Positions 52,139-60,907 of a stretch of 64,000 bases of DNA are shown one piece after another. The notes under the pieces were generated by a model. That model saw only the letters and a list, made by a program, of their open reading frames with translations. It was not told the DNA's origin and made no database searches. The DNA comes from an uncultured Oscillospiraceae bacterium (lineage in GTDB: Bacteria; Bacillota; Clostridia; Oscillospirales; Oscillospiraceae), in NCBI GenBank assembly GCA_934565655.1, contig CAKTIE010000004.1:62001-126000 (forward strand). Reading direction: 5' to 3'. Both the position numbers and the translations under genes were made by a program. Numbering within the stretch: the first letter of the stretch is position 1; each line of letters opens with the position of its first letter.

Positions 52139-52158
52139 AGCGAAAGGAAAGTGTACCT

Positions 52159-53211
52159 ATGCCGCAGATGAACAAGGGCGAAAAATTTATTTTCGGAGGA
52201 GCAGAGATTCATTCCGACGGACGGGTGCGGCTTCAGGAACTGCATCCGTATATACAGCGGCATCAGCCGAATATCTGCCAGATCAGCGTGCTTCAGGACG
52301 GAAACGAGATCTACGCCGCAGAGTGGAACGGCTATCAGCGGACAGACTGCGTCCATATCGCGTCTGCCACGAAAAGCGTGATGGCGCTGCTGATTGGCAT
52401 CGCGATTGACCGCGGAATGATCGGCAGCGTAAATGATAAGGTGCTTTCTTACTTTCCGGAGTATCCGGTCAGACGCGGTGAAAAGACGATCTTTGATGTG
52501 ACGATCCGGCATCTTCTGACTATGCGCGCGCCCTATAAGGGGCATGGTGACCCGTGGACGAAGGTGTGTTCCAGTGAGGACTGGACGAAGGCGTCGCTGG
52601 ATTTCCTCGGCGGAAAGAGCGGCATCACCGGCGCATTTGACTATCGGACGGTCTGCCTGCACATTCTTTCAGGCATCCTTTTCAACGCCGCTGGGATGAA
52701 AACCGTGGACTTCGCAAATGAATATCTGTTCCGTCCTCTCGGCATTGCAGATCACAGGAACGTTTATGCCGGAACCGCGCAGGAGCATAAGATGTTCACA
52801 ACGGACAAGGCCCCGAGAGAAAATGTGTGGCTTGCCGAAGCGCAGGGGCTTGCTGCGCCCGGCTACGGGCTGTGCCTGAGCGCCGCCGATATGGCAAAGC
52901 TCGGTCAGCTCTGCCTGCAAAACGGTGCATGGAACGGACAGCAGATCGTTTCCTCCCGGTGGCTGGAGAAAATGCTTTTCCCGCGCAGGATCGAAAACGG
53001 TGCTTTCAGCGGAATGTCCTACGGCTATCTCTGGTGGATCGTACATCCGGAGAAGCACATTTATGCCGCCATCGGCGACAGCGGCAATGTGCTCTATGTT
53101 GATCCGAACGAGAAAGTTGTGGCCGCAGTATCTGCTTCCTTCAGACCGGCGGTGCATGACCGCGTTGACTTTATGGAAAACGTTCTGCTGCCGGTGATGC
53201 GAAAACGATGA
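52159..53211 (+). CDS. Serine hydrolase of the class C beta-lactamase family
   Basis: A 350-residue penicillin-binding-protein-like hydrolase. The SxxK motif is SATK at residues 69-72 (HIASATKSVMALLIG), and a Tyr motif may be FDYRT. No signal peptide is visible, so it is probably cytoplasmic, as are many esterase or peptidase members (EstB-like). Antibiotic hydrolysis is not implied. Third gene of the operon. Confidence 0.8.
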   Translation: MPQMNKGEKFIFGGAEIHSDGRVRLQELHPYIQRHQPNICQISVLQDGNEIYAAEWNGYQRTDCVHIASATKSVMALLIGIAIDRGMIGSVNDKVLSYFPEYPVRRGEKTIFDVTIRHLLTMRAPYKGHGDPWTKVCSSEDWTKASLDFLGGKSGITGAFDYRTVCLHILSGILFNAAGMKTVDFANEYLFRPLGIADHRNVYAGTAQEHKMFTTDKAPRENVWLAEAQGLAAPGYGLCLSAADMAKLGQLCLQNGAWNGQQIVSSRWLEKMLFPRRIENGAFSGMSYGYLWWIVHPEKHIYAAIGDSGNVLYVDPNEKVVAAVSASFRPAVHDRVDFMENVLLPVMRKR

Positions 53212-53413
53212 TAACGGCTGATGAAAAACTGCGGCTGCTACGGACAAAGCAATTCAGAATTTCGTAAAGTTTTCTGATGAGGAGATCATAAAAGTCCTCG
53301 CTGACAATCAGAACAATATGGATGATTGGCTGATCATCAAAGAAATCGAAGATGTCGTTGCGGGGACAAGCATCCCGTACAATTACGAGAGAGTAAAGCT
53401 TTCGTATCAGAAA
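53212..53413 (+). other. Remnant coding-like stretch
   Basis: A plus-strand frame (AIQNFVKFSDEEIIKVLADN, then WLIIKEIEDVVAGTSIPYNY) has no ribosome site and runs into the terminator hairpin. It looks like a leftover gene piece. Confidence 0.3.
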
Positions 53414-53454
53414 GGGCTCCGTTTTTCGAGTATTTTTGCCGAAAAACGGAGCCC
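53414..53454. terminator. Bidirectional terminator
   Basis: GGGCTCCGTTTTTCG (53414-53428) pairs with CGAAAAACGGAGCCC (53440-53454). Confidence 0.9.
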
Positions 53455-53484
53455 TTCTATATACCACACTGCGGGGTGGCCTGC

Positions 53485-55218
53485 TTACAGCTTCCAGCTG
53501 ACGGCTCGCTCACGGCCGGTGATGAAGCGGCGGTAGATGCCGTCCTGCTTCATCAGCGCATCGTGGGTGCCGCGCTGGACGATCTGCCCCCTGTCCACCA
53601 CAAGGATCTGGTCGGCGCGGCGGACGGTTTCTAGCCGGTGGGCGATCATGATAACGGCTTTCTCCTGCGTCAGCTGGGAGATGGCCTCCATCAGCTCTTT
53701 TTCGTTTTCCGGATCCACATTGGCGGTGGCCTCGTCCAGAATGATGATGGGCGCGTCTTTCATCATAGCCCGCGCGATGGAGAGGCGCTGGCGCTCGCCG
53801 CCGGAGAGGGTGCCGCCTGCCTCACCGATAACGGTATCATAGCCCTGGGGCAGCTTCATGATGAACTCGTGGCAGCGGGCCTTTTTCGCCGCCGCAATGA
53901 CCTTCTCCATAGGTGCGTCCGGCTGGCCGAAGCGGATATTGTTGGCAACAGTGTCGTGGAACAGATAGACGTTCTGGAACACGAAACTGAAATTCCGCAT
54001 CAGACTGTCCATATCGTATTCCCGCACGTCGTGCCCGCCCAGCGTGACGCGGCCGCCATCCACGTCCCAGAAGCGGGACAGCAGGTGGCAGAGGGTGGTC
54101 TTGCCGCCGCCGGAGGGGCCGACGATGGCTGTGGTGGTCCGTTCGGGAATGTCCAGCGTGACGCCGTCTATGATGGGCTTCTGATCATAGGAGAAGCGGA
54201 TATCCTCCGCCCGGAGGTCATGGCGCTCCGGGGTCAGGGCCGCGCCGGAGATATCCATGGCGGGCAGGTTCAGAATGTCATTGGCCTGATCGACGCAGGT
54301 GTCCACCACCCGCAGCAGGCTGGACTGCGTACCGGCCTGCTCCAGCCCCTCCGTCAGCAGGAAGGAGCAGATGCAGAGCATGACGCAGTTCAAAAGCGCC
54401 ATGTGCCCGCCGGTATAGAGCGTCAGCGACAGCGTCACAATGCCCACGTCAATGAGCTTGGCAATGAGATTCTGTGCCAGCATCAGGGGCTGGAGCTTCA
54501 GCTCCATGTCGATATTGGCGGCGGCGTTTTCGCCGATGGCGGACTCCAGCCTGCGGTTATATTTACCGGTCAAAGAGTAGGACTTCACCTCGGCAATGCC
54601 GCGGATATACTCCAATACCCGCTCTACCACGATGGTATCGCCGGTCAGCTTTCTGGCGGTCGTTTCCGCGGACCTGACCTGCAAGGCGTGATTGACAAGG
54701 CCGTAGAGTACCAGACCGGCCGCGATCAGCAGGCCTGCCCGCCAGTCGACCAGAAACACCGCCAGCGTCATGACCGCTGTGGAGAAAAGGCCCTCAGTGA
54801 CCAGCATCACCACGCGGGTGGACACGCCGGAGAGATTGTCCATGGTGTTGGTGGTGACGGAGGTGATGGCGCCCAGGCTGTTCTCATTAAAATAGCCCAT
54901 GGGCAGATACCGCAGATGCTCAGCGATCTGCACCCGCTTGTTGGCGGCGGTGCGGTAGCCGCCGTCGGTTTGCAGGGCGGTGGCACGGTATTTGAGAAGC
55001 GACGCGCCGACGACGGACACCAGCATGATCCCAAGCGACAGCAGGATCGCCTTGGCGGTGACGCCGCCCGTCAGGATCGCCTGCAGCATGACGCCGATGG
55101 CCGGGAGCTTCAGCGCGGAGAACAGCGCCGCCGCCACGCCCAGGACGATGGAGCGGTAAAACGCCCTGCGCTCCCGCTCGTCGCAGAAGCGAAAGAATTT
55201 TCTCAGGATCTCAAGCAT
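53485..55218 (-). CDS. ABC transporter, fused membrane and ATPase domains (second half)
   Basis: A 577-residue half-transporter: six helices (about 20-300) then an ABC domain with Walker A GPSGGGKTT, signature LSGGERQR, Walker B IIILDEATANVDP and H-loop IAHRLET. It overlaps the upstream ABC gene by eight bases and should form a heterodimer with it. The layout (AraC regulator, MptD and EcfT nearby) matches loci compared with YbtPQ/IrtAB-type metallophore importers, despite the exporter fold. Confidence 0.85.
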   Translation of the reverse strand: MLEILRKFFRFCDERERRAFYRSIVLGVAAALFSALKLPAIGVMLQAILTGGVTAKAILLSLGIMLVSVVGASLLKYRATALQTDGGYRTAANKRVQIAEHLRYLPMGYFNENSLGAITSVTTNTMDNLSGVSTRVVMLVTEGLFSTAVMTLAVFLVDWRAGLLIAAGLVLYGLVNHALQVRSAETTARKLTGDTIVVERVLEYIRGIAEVKSYSLTGKYNRRLESAIGENAAANIDMELKLQPLMLAQNLIAKLIDVGIVTLSLTLYTGGHMALLNCVMLCICSFLLTEGLEQAGTQSSLLRVVDTCVDQANDILNLPAMDISGAALTPERHDLRAEDIRFSYDQKPIIDGVTLDIPERTTTAIVGPSGGGKTTLCHLLSRFWDVDGGRVTLGGHDVREYDMDSLMRNFSFVFQNVYLFHDTVANNIRFGQPDAPMEKVIAAAKKARCHEFIMKLPQGYDTVIGEAGGTLSGGERQRLSIARAMMKDAPIIILDEATANVDPENEKELMEAISQLTQEKAVIMIAHRLETVRRADQILVVDRGQIVQRGTHDALMKQDGIYRRFITGRERAVSWKL

Positions 55219-56971
55219 GATCGGCACCTCCTTCCGCGCTGTCGCGGGACGCCATATGCGCGTTCCAAAGCGTCTGATACAGCGGGCAGGCTTGCAGCAG
55301 CTCTGCCTGCGTTCCCGCCGCCTCAATGCGGCCCTCATTCACCACGGCGATCTGGTCGGCGTCCACGATGGTGGAGAGCCAGTGGGCAATGACGATCAGG
55401 GTCTTGCCCCGGACGAGCCTGGCCACGCTCTCCTGGATGACGGCTTCGTTTTCCGGGTCGGTGTAGGCGGTGGCCTCGTCCAGAATGACGATGGGCGCGT
55501 TTTTCAGCATGGCGCGGGCAATGGAAATGCGCTGCTTCTCGCCGCCGGACAGGTGTCCGCCGCCGCTGCCCACCATGGTGTCAAAGCCGTTTTCCAGCCC
55601 CATGATGAAGTCATAGCAGCCGCAGTCTCTGGCCGCCTGCTCCACCTCGGCGTCGGTGGCGTCGGGCCTGCCCATGCGGATGTTCTCCCGCACGGTGGTG
55701 TCAAACAGGAAGTTATCCTGGGACACATAGGCCACCAGCCTGTGGTAGTGTGCGGCGGAGATATGACGGATGTCCGCGTCGCCCACGGTGATGCTGCCGC
55801 GATTCACATCCCAGAAGGAGGCGATCAGCTTGGCGATGGTGGACTTGCCGCTGCCGGAGGGGCCCACCAGCGCGTTGACCGTTCCCTCGCGGAAGGTCAG
55901 GTCGATGCCGTGCAGCACCTCGGTATCGCCGTAGCCGAAGCGGACGTTGTGCAGCGCCACGGTGCTGCTCTGGGGCGTCTCCTCGTCCGTCCCGGGACGG
56001 GGCAGCTCCGCCGCAGTCAGGATGTCCGTCACCTGAGAGATGATGGTGCCCACCTTGGCCAAATCATCGGTGAACTTCATGCAGCCGATGATGGGCGTGA
56101 TCAGCCCCATGGACAGGATCACGATCAGCACGAATTTCTCCGGGGCCAGCGTACCGGCCTTCATCAGCAGTCCGCCGATGGGCAGCACGGTCAGAAGCGT
56201 GGCGGGCATGATATTCGTGGCGAAGGTAAAGTAGAAGTTGCTTTTGTTCATCCAGTCGATATAGCTCTGGGCGCACTCTCTGGCGGCGGCGACAAACTTT
56301 TCATAGCTGCTTTTCGCCTTGCCGAACACCTTGATGACCTCGATGCCGCCGATGTACTCCACCGCCGTATCGTTGAGGGTGTTGGTGGCCGCCACGGTGC
56401 GGGCGTAGTTCTTGTTGTAGCCCGCCATCATCAGCGCGAAGAACACCATGCCCAGCGGGAAGGTGATCAGCGAGACCAGCGCCATGCGCCAGTCCAGCGC
56501 CAGCAGATACACAAATGTTGCAAGCACCAGCACGGCGTTGCTGCTCATTTCCGGGATCACATGGGCCAGCGTCGGCTCCATGCTGTCCACCCGCTCCACC
56601 AGGATGCTTTTCAGCTCGCCGGAGCCTTTGGCCTGCACGTCGCCCAGCGGCATCCGTGAAAGCTTTGCAAGCCCCTGCTTGCGGATATTGCCCAGCACGG
56701 CGAAGGTGGCCTTGTGGGACTGGGCCGTAGAGAGGGCGTGTAGCAGCACCCGAAGGCCCCAGAACACCGCCATCACCGCGCAGTCCGCCAGATAGCCGGT
56801 GATGTCCTTGTTTCCCGCCAGTAGCTTTCCAATGATCTGTGCCATAACGAAGAACGGCAGTATCTGAAACACCGCGCCGGCGACGGCAAGGCATACGCTG
56901 GCGATATAGCCTGATTTTTTCTGTCCGGCAAAGGTAAAGATCCAGCCGAACGTGCTTTTTTCTTTCTGCAT
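55211..56971 (-). CDS. ABC transporter, fused membrane and ATPase domains (first half)
   Basis: A 586-residue half-transporter: six helices, then Walker A GPSGSGKST, signature LSGGEKQR, Walker B IVILDEATAYTDP. The H-loop reads IAHWLST. Partner of the 53485 product. It starts four bases before the stop of the dual ATPase gene, so the five minus genes form one operon. Confidence 0.85.
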   Translation of the reverse strand: MQKEKSTFGWIFTFAGQKKSGYIASVCLAVAGAVFQILPFFVMAQIIGKLLAGNKDITGYLADCAVMAVFWGLRVLLHALSTAQSHKATFAVLGNIRKQGLAKLSRMPLGDVQAKGSGELKSILVERVDSMEPTLAHVIPEMSSNAVLVLATFVYLLALDWRMALVSLITFPLGMVFFALMMAGYNKNYARTVAATNTLNDTAVEYIGGIEVIKVFGKAKSSYEKFVAAARECAQSYIDWMNKSNFYFTFATNIMPATLLTVLPIGGLLMKAGTLAPEKFVLIVILSMGLITPIIGCMKFTDDLAKVGTIISQVTDILTAAELPRPGTDEETPQSSTVALHNVRFGYGDTEVLHGIDLTFREGTVNALVGPSGSGKSTIAKLIASFWDVNRGSITVGDADIRHISAAHYHRLVAYVSQDNFLFDTTVRENIRMGRPDATDAEVEQAARDCGCYDFIMGLENGFDTMVGSGGGHLSGGEKQRISIARAMLKNAPIVILDEATAYTDPENEAVIQESVARLVRGKTLIVIAHWLSTIVDADQIAVVNEGRIEAAGTQAELLQACPLYQTLWNAHMASRDSAEGGADHA

Positions 56972-56975
56972 TTTC

Positions 56976-58433
56976 TCACCTCACCTGAAGGATCTGCTTG
57001 ATTTGGGGAAGGGTCTCCTCCGTTACGGCCAGATCGTCTGCGATCCCGCCGCCGTCCAGCCGCAGCACCCTTGTGCAGGTGCGGCAGACGAACTCATAGT
57101 CGTGGGTGACGATGAAGAGGAGCTTGCCCATGGCGGCCAGCTGCCGGGTCAGCGCCGCCAGCCGTGCCATGCTGTCATAGTCCAAACCGCTGGTGGGCTC
57201 GTCAAACACCAGCAGTTCCTTGCCGCAGACCATGGCGGCGGCTGCCGCCAGCCGCTGCTTCTGTCCGCCGGAGAGGGTGTTGGGGTGCCGCTCCCGGAAG
57301 GGGGCAAGGCCCAGCTCCACCAGCGTTTTCTCCGCCAGCGCCGTGTCCGGGTGCCGGATGCCGAACGTACATTCTGCCGCCACGCTCTCGGCAAAGAGCT
57401 GATAGTTCACGTCCTGCATGACCATATAGGAGCGCTGCATGCGCGCCTTCGGCTTTTGCGGTGTCCCGTTCCAGAGATACGAGCCGGACACCTCCCGGTG
57501 CAGGCCGCAGAGGGCGCGGGAGAAGGTGGTTTTTCCCGCGCCGTTGTGACCGACCACGGCGATCACGTCGCCGGGTGCGGCCTGTAAGGAAATATTCTGC
57601 AAAACCGGCTGCTTCTGATAGGCGAGGGTCACATTTTTCAGCGCCAGCACCGGTGCGGCTGCGGAGGAAGGGAAGCGGGATGGCCGTTCCTCTCGCAGGT
57701 CGATGGCCCGCAGGCCCATTTCCTGACGCTGCGCCGCGGGCAGCGCGCAAAGCTGCTCCGGTGTCCAGTCTCCGGCGATACGGCCGCTCTCCAGATAGAT
57801 GACGCGGTCGGCCACATCCATCAGGTAATAGAGCCGGTGCTCCGCCGTGATGATGGTCCTGCCCTGCGACTTGATGAGCCGCAGATGCTCCCGCAGCGCG
57901 CCGATGGCGGCCATGTCCAGATTGGAGGACGGCTCGTCCAGCAGATAGACCTCCGGCTCCATGGCATAGACGGAGGCAAAGGCGATCTTCTGCTTTTCTC
58001 CGCCGGAGAGGGCGAATATGCTGCGGCCCAGAAGCGCCCCGATATGCAGCGCATCTGCGGTCTCAGCCACGTGGCGCTTCAGCTGCGCCTGCGGGACGGC
58101 TTCGTTTTCCATCCCGAAGGCGATCTCGCTGTCGGTATCCACATTGAAAAACTGCGTCCGGGGATTCTGGAACACGCTGCCCACCTTTTCCGCGATGCGG
58201 TACATGGGCAGGCCGGCAAGGTTTTCGCCATCCAGCAGTACCTCGCCGCTCAATTCGCCGGAAAAGAACTGCGGGATCAGGCCGTTGATGAGCCGCGTCA
58301 GCGTGGTCTTGCCGCAGCCGCTGCGGCCGCAGAGCAGGACGCACTGCCCGTCCGGGATGGTGAGACTGATATTTTTCAGGCTGCCCTCTGCGCTGTCGGG
58401 ATAGGCGAAGGACACGTTCCGGAATTCGATCAT
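56976..58433 (-). CDS. ECF transporter dual ATPase (two ABC domains)
   Basis: A 485-residue protein with two ABC domains in tandem: first with GRSGCGKTT and ALSGGEKQK (1-230), second with GHNGAGKTT and LSGGQKQR (about 260-485). It corresponds to EcfA1 plus EcfA2 fused. With EcfT and a membrane S component it would energise vitamin or metal-complex uptake. Its ATG overlaps the ecfT stop. Confidence 0.88.
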   Translation of the reverse strand: MIEFRNVSFAYPDSAEGSLKNISLTIPDGQCVLLCGRSGCGKTTLTRLINGLIPQFFSGELSGEVLLDGENLAGLPMYRIAEKVGSVFQNPRTQFFNVDTDSEIAFGMENEAVPQAQLKRHVAETADALHIGALLGRSIFALSGGEKQKIAFASVYAMEPEVYLLDEPSSNLDMAAIGALREHLRLIKSQGRTIITAEHRLYYLMDVADRVIYLESGRIAGDWTPEQLCALPAAQRQEMGLRAIDLREERPSRFPSSAAAPVLALKNVTLAYQKQPVLQNISLQAAPGDVIAVVGHNGAGKTTFSRALCGLHREVSGSYLWNGTPQKPKARMQRSYMVMQDVNYQLFAESVAAECTFGIRHPDTALAEKTLVELGLAPFRERHPNTLSGGQKQRLAAAAAMVCGKELLVFDEPTSGLDYDSMARLAALTRQLAAMGKLLFIVTHDYEFVCRTCTRVLRLDGGGIADDLAVTEETLPQIKQILQVR

Positions 58434-59134
58434 GCGCCCACCGCCTTCCATGCGATCTCAGCGGCAAGGAATGCCGCAAACAGCGCCATGACCAGCCAGT
58501 CCGCCGGACGCATCTGAATATCCACCAGACAGGTGCGGGGCTTCGGATTCTCGATGCCCCGTGTCACGGAGGCGATGGACAGCTCGTCCGCCGCCTTGCT
58601 GGCTACCGTCAGCAGCGGGACGTAGATGCAGTTGACGGTCATGGCCGGGGCCTTCAGGAAGCCGCCAAACGTGGGGGACACGTCCCGCAGGCGCATGGCG
58701 TCCTTGATGAAGTGCCAGTCCTCCCGGATGGTGGGCAGGTAGCGGAGCATGACGGCGATGGGGATGGTCAGCTTTTTCGGCACATGCAGCCGGGCCATGG
58801 CGGAGAGGAACTCGCCCACTCTGGTGGTGGAGATCACCAGCCCTGCCAGCATGCCGCAGGCGTAGACCTTATGTACAAGGCCCAGAAACGCCACGAACAT
58901 GGCCCGCCATGTTCCGGTCAGAACGCCCATGCACCAGACGGTGAACGGGCAGATCAGCCCATAGGCGAGAATGCCCCGCAGGGCATACCGCAGCCTCCCG
59001 CAGACCGCGGCCAGCAGTCCGATCAGCACCACCAGCGCGAACTGAAAGCGCAGGCCCGGCGCCAGCATGGCGCTGAGGACGCAGAGCACTATGAGGAGCA
59101 GCTTTGTGCGGGGATCAAGGTGCAGCGGCTTCAT
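58430..59134 (-). CDS. ecfT: ECF transporter transmembrane protein EcfT
   Basis: A 234-residue CbiQ/EcfT protein with four to five helices and cytoplasmic coupling helices (RLHVPKKLTIPIAVMLRYLP, then ASVTRGIENP). It links the ATPase to the S component. Confidence 0.88.
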   Translation of the reverse strand: MKPLHLDPRTKLLLIVLCVLSAMLAPGLRFQFALVVLIGLLAAVCGRLRYALRGILAYGLICPFTVWCMGVLTGTWRAMFVAFLGLVHKVYACGMLAGLVISTTRVGEFLSAMARLHVPKKLTIPIAVMLRYLPTIREDWHFIKDAMRLRDVSPTFGGFLKAPAMTVNCIYVPLLTVASKAADELSIASVTRGIENPKPRTCLVDIQMRPADWLVMALFAAFLAAEIAWKAVGA

Positions 59135-59733
59135 TGGGTGATACCGGCTTTTTCAAACTGCTTTTTCAGCATCCGGCAGCCTACAAAGGCGCTGACGGCG
59201 GCGGCAAGGATCGTTCCGGCCAGCATGAGGATCATGATCCACAGGGTCCCGGTGGTGCGCATGGTGTCGATATAGGACTGCTCCGTGCCGTTGCCCAGCA
59301 TGGTCTTGGCCCAGCCGTCGGGGTCGGCAAAGAACACCAGATAGGAGGCCGTGCCGCCCAGGGAGAGGAGCATGTAGGAAAGGGAGTTGATCTTCCTGCT
59401 TTTGTACTGCCCGCTGCCCGCCGTCAGGTCGGCAATGACGCCCATCACAAGATAGCCCAGCGCCATGGCCCAGTGCATGCCGGTGACGAACCAGATAATG
59501 CACAGCAGGGCGCCGAGGATGGTGACCGCCCAGCGCTTTTGTACCTTGGCCAGCATCAGAAGATACACCGGGCCGCACAGCAGGGCGCTGCCCACGGGCA
59601 TGTAAAAGGTCAGTACCGGATTGGGCGCGAAGAAGATGCCGCCCACCAGTGCGAATACCAGAAAGAGCGCGGAAAAAATACCGACCGTGACAAGGTCCTT
59701 GACTGTCAGGCCTTTTTTGCTGATCGTCTGCAT
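59131..59733 (-). CDS. MptD/Trep_Strep-family putative S component
   Basis: A 200-residue membrane protein with five to six helices, matching the MptD-type substrate-binding subunit family of ECF transporters (LTVKDLVTVGIFSALFLVF, then FVTGMHWAMALGYLVMGVIADL). Substrate unknown. ATG 59733 has AGGAG nine bases upstream. First gene of the transporter operon, divergent from araC. Confidence 0.8.
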   Translation of the reverse strand: MQTISKKGLTVKDLVTVGIFSALFLVFALVGGIFFAPNPVLTFYMPVGSALLCGPVYLLMLAKVQKRWAVTILGALLCIIWFVTGMHWAMALGYLVMGVIADLTAGSGQYKSRKINSLSYMLLSLGGTASYLVFFADPDGWAKTMLGNGTEQSYIDTMRTTGTLWIMILMLAGTILAAAVSAFVGCRMLKKQFEKAGITQ

Positions 59734-59866
59734 GATAAAAAACTCCTTTGCGATGAATTGACGGTTTGACTTTTGCACCGTCGTTTGCTATACTTTGGTT
59801 AGTTCTTGCTAACTGAAACAAAAGATACCATACCGGGGCGATTCCGGCAATATCCGGCGAAGGGTT

Positions 59867-59904
59867 TTGCCTGATCGTTGCAAAGAATTGCCTGTTCGTT
59901 GCAA
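59867..59904 (+). promoter_or_regulatory. Two 17-bp direct repeats before araC
   Basis: TTGCCTGATCGTTGCAA (59867-59883) and TTGCCTGTTCGTTGCAA (59888-59904) differ by one base and have a 21-bp period, two turns of DNA, as AraC-family sites often do. The second overlaps the ribosome site of the araC gene. Confidence 0.75.
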
Positions 59905-59912
59905 GGAGGACT

Positions 59913-60779
59913 ATGAAGAACAATGTTTTGACGGACTACTACCGTCCGCTTCTGGAGCAGCACAACTTTCTCCCGGCCCCGTGCCCGGATAAGTTCAGCC
60001 CGGCCGGGCAGTGCTGGGAGATCGCGCCGTCCATCGGCGGCGGCTACTATTGGGTCTATGGAAAGCAGGATCTGTTCGACATCAAGATCCACGATTTTTA
60101 TTTCAACGACGACTGCTGCCTGGATATGGCTATCCCAGAGTGCATCAGCATCCAGCGGTATGACTCCATCTCCGGGGAGGAGCTGGATCCCTACCGGCGG
60201 CTTTCCGCCGGGGATATCCAGACCATCGTGGGAGGAAAGCCCCGCTACCGCGCGCTGATCCACAAGCGCATCCCCATCCATGCGGTGGGCATTGAGATCC
60301 TTCCGGCCTATTATGAGGAATACCTGAAAAAGCAGTATCCCGATATCTATTTCGACCTTCCGGCGGCCTTTCAGAGTGTGGATCAGGCCACGGATTTTCC
60401 CGCTATGTCCAAGCTGCTGTTTGAGGTGGAGAATTACCGGGGCGAGGGCGCGGCCAGCCTGCAGAATGTGATCAGCTACATTGCCGACCACTACGCCTTC
60501 GATATCCCGCTGGAGCGGCTGGCCGGTATCGCCTGCATGAGCGAGAGCAAGCTGAAAAGCTGCTTCAAGCGGCAGCTCGGATGCAGCGTCACCCAGTATA
60601 TCCAGGGGCGTCGCATGAGTCAGGCGGAGCACCTGCTGATCAACACGGACTTTACCATGGGCCAGATCGCCCAGATGATCGGCTATACCACCTCCAGCCG
60701 CTTTGCGGAGCTGTTCAAAAAAAGCACCGGTATTCTGCCTATCGAATACCGGAGGATCGCAAGGGAGAGAACGCTGTGA
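59913..60779 (+). CDS. AraC-family transcriptional regulator
   Basis: A 288-residue regulator. The C-terminal 100 residues hold two helix-turn-helix motifs (IPLERLAGIACMSESKLKSCFKR and FTMGQIAQMIGYTTSSRFAELFKK). The N-terminal part is a ligand-sensing domain of the type found in siderophore regulators (YbtA/PchR-like). It is divergent from the ECF/ABC operon and probably controls it in response to substrate. Confidence 0.85.
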   Translation: MKNNVLTDYYRPLLEQHNFLPAPCPDKFSPAGQCWEIAPSIGGGYYWVYGKQDLFDIKIHDFYFNDDCCLDMAIPECISIQRYDSISGEELDPYRRLSAGDIQTIVGGKPRYRALIHKRIPIHAVGIEILPAYYEEYLKKQYPDIYFDLPAAFQSVDQATDFPAMSKLLFEVENYRGEGAASLQNVISYIADHYAFDIPLERLAGIACMSESKLKSCFKRQLGCSVTQYIQGRRMSQAEHLLINTDFTMGQIAQMIGYTTSSRFAELFKKSTGILPIEYRRIARERTL

Positions 60780-60785
60780 CGGAGG

Positions 60786-60852
60786 TTGCAGATGGCGCCA
60801 GGGTCTGGTATAATAAAATAACAACGCACGGCAGAGGACACTCTGCCGTGCG
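60786..60852 (+). promoter_or_regulatory. Promoter of tex and 5' hairpin
   Basis: TTGCAG (60786-60791), exactly 17 bp, TATAAT (60809-60814). A perfect 12-bp hairpin (60825-60836 with 60841-60852, core ACGGCAGAG/CTCTGCCGT) starts a few bases after the start point. Confidence 0.75.
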
Positions 60853-60907
60853 AGTCCTTGGAGAGGGACGTGAATCACTACTACTCTATACCGAACAGGA
60901 AATTCCT

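Noticed and set aside
52159..53211. Antibiotic-resistance beta-lactamase
   Set aside because: It lacks a signal peptide and shows only the general serine-hydrolase SxxK motif; the family is dominated by esterases and peptidases.
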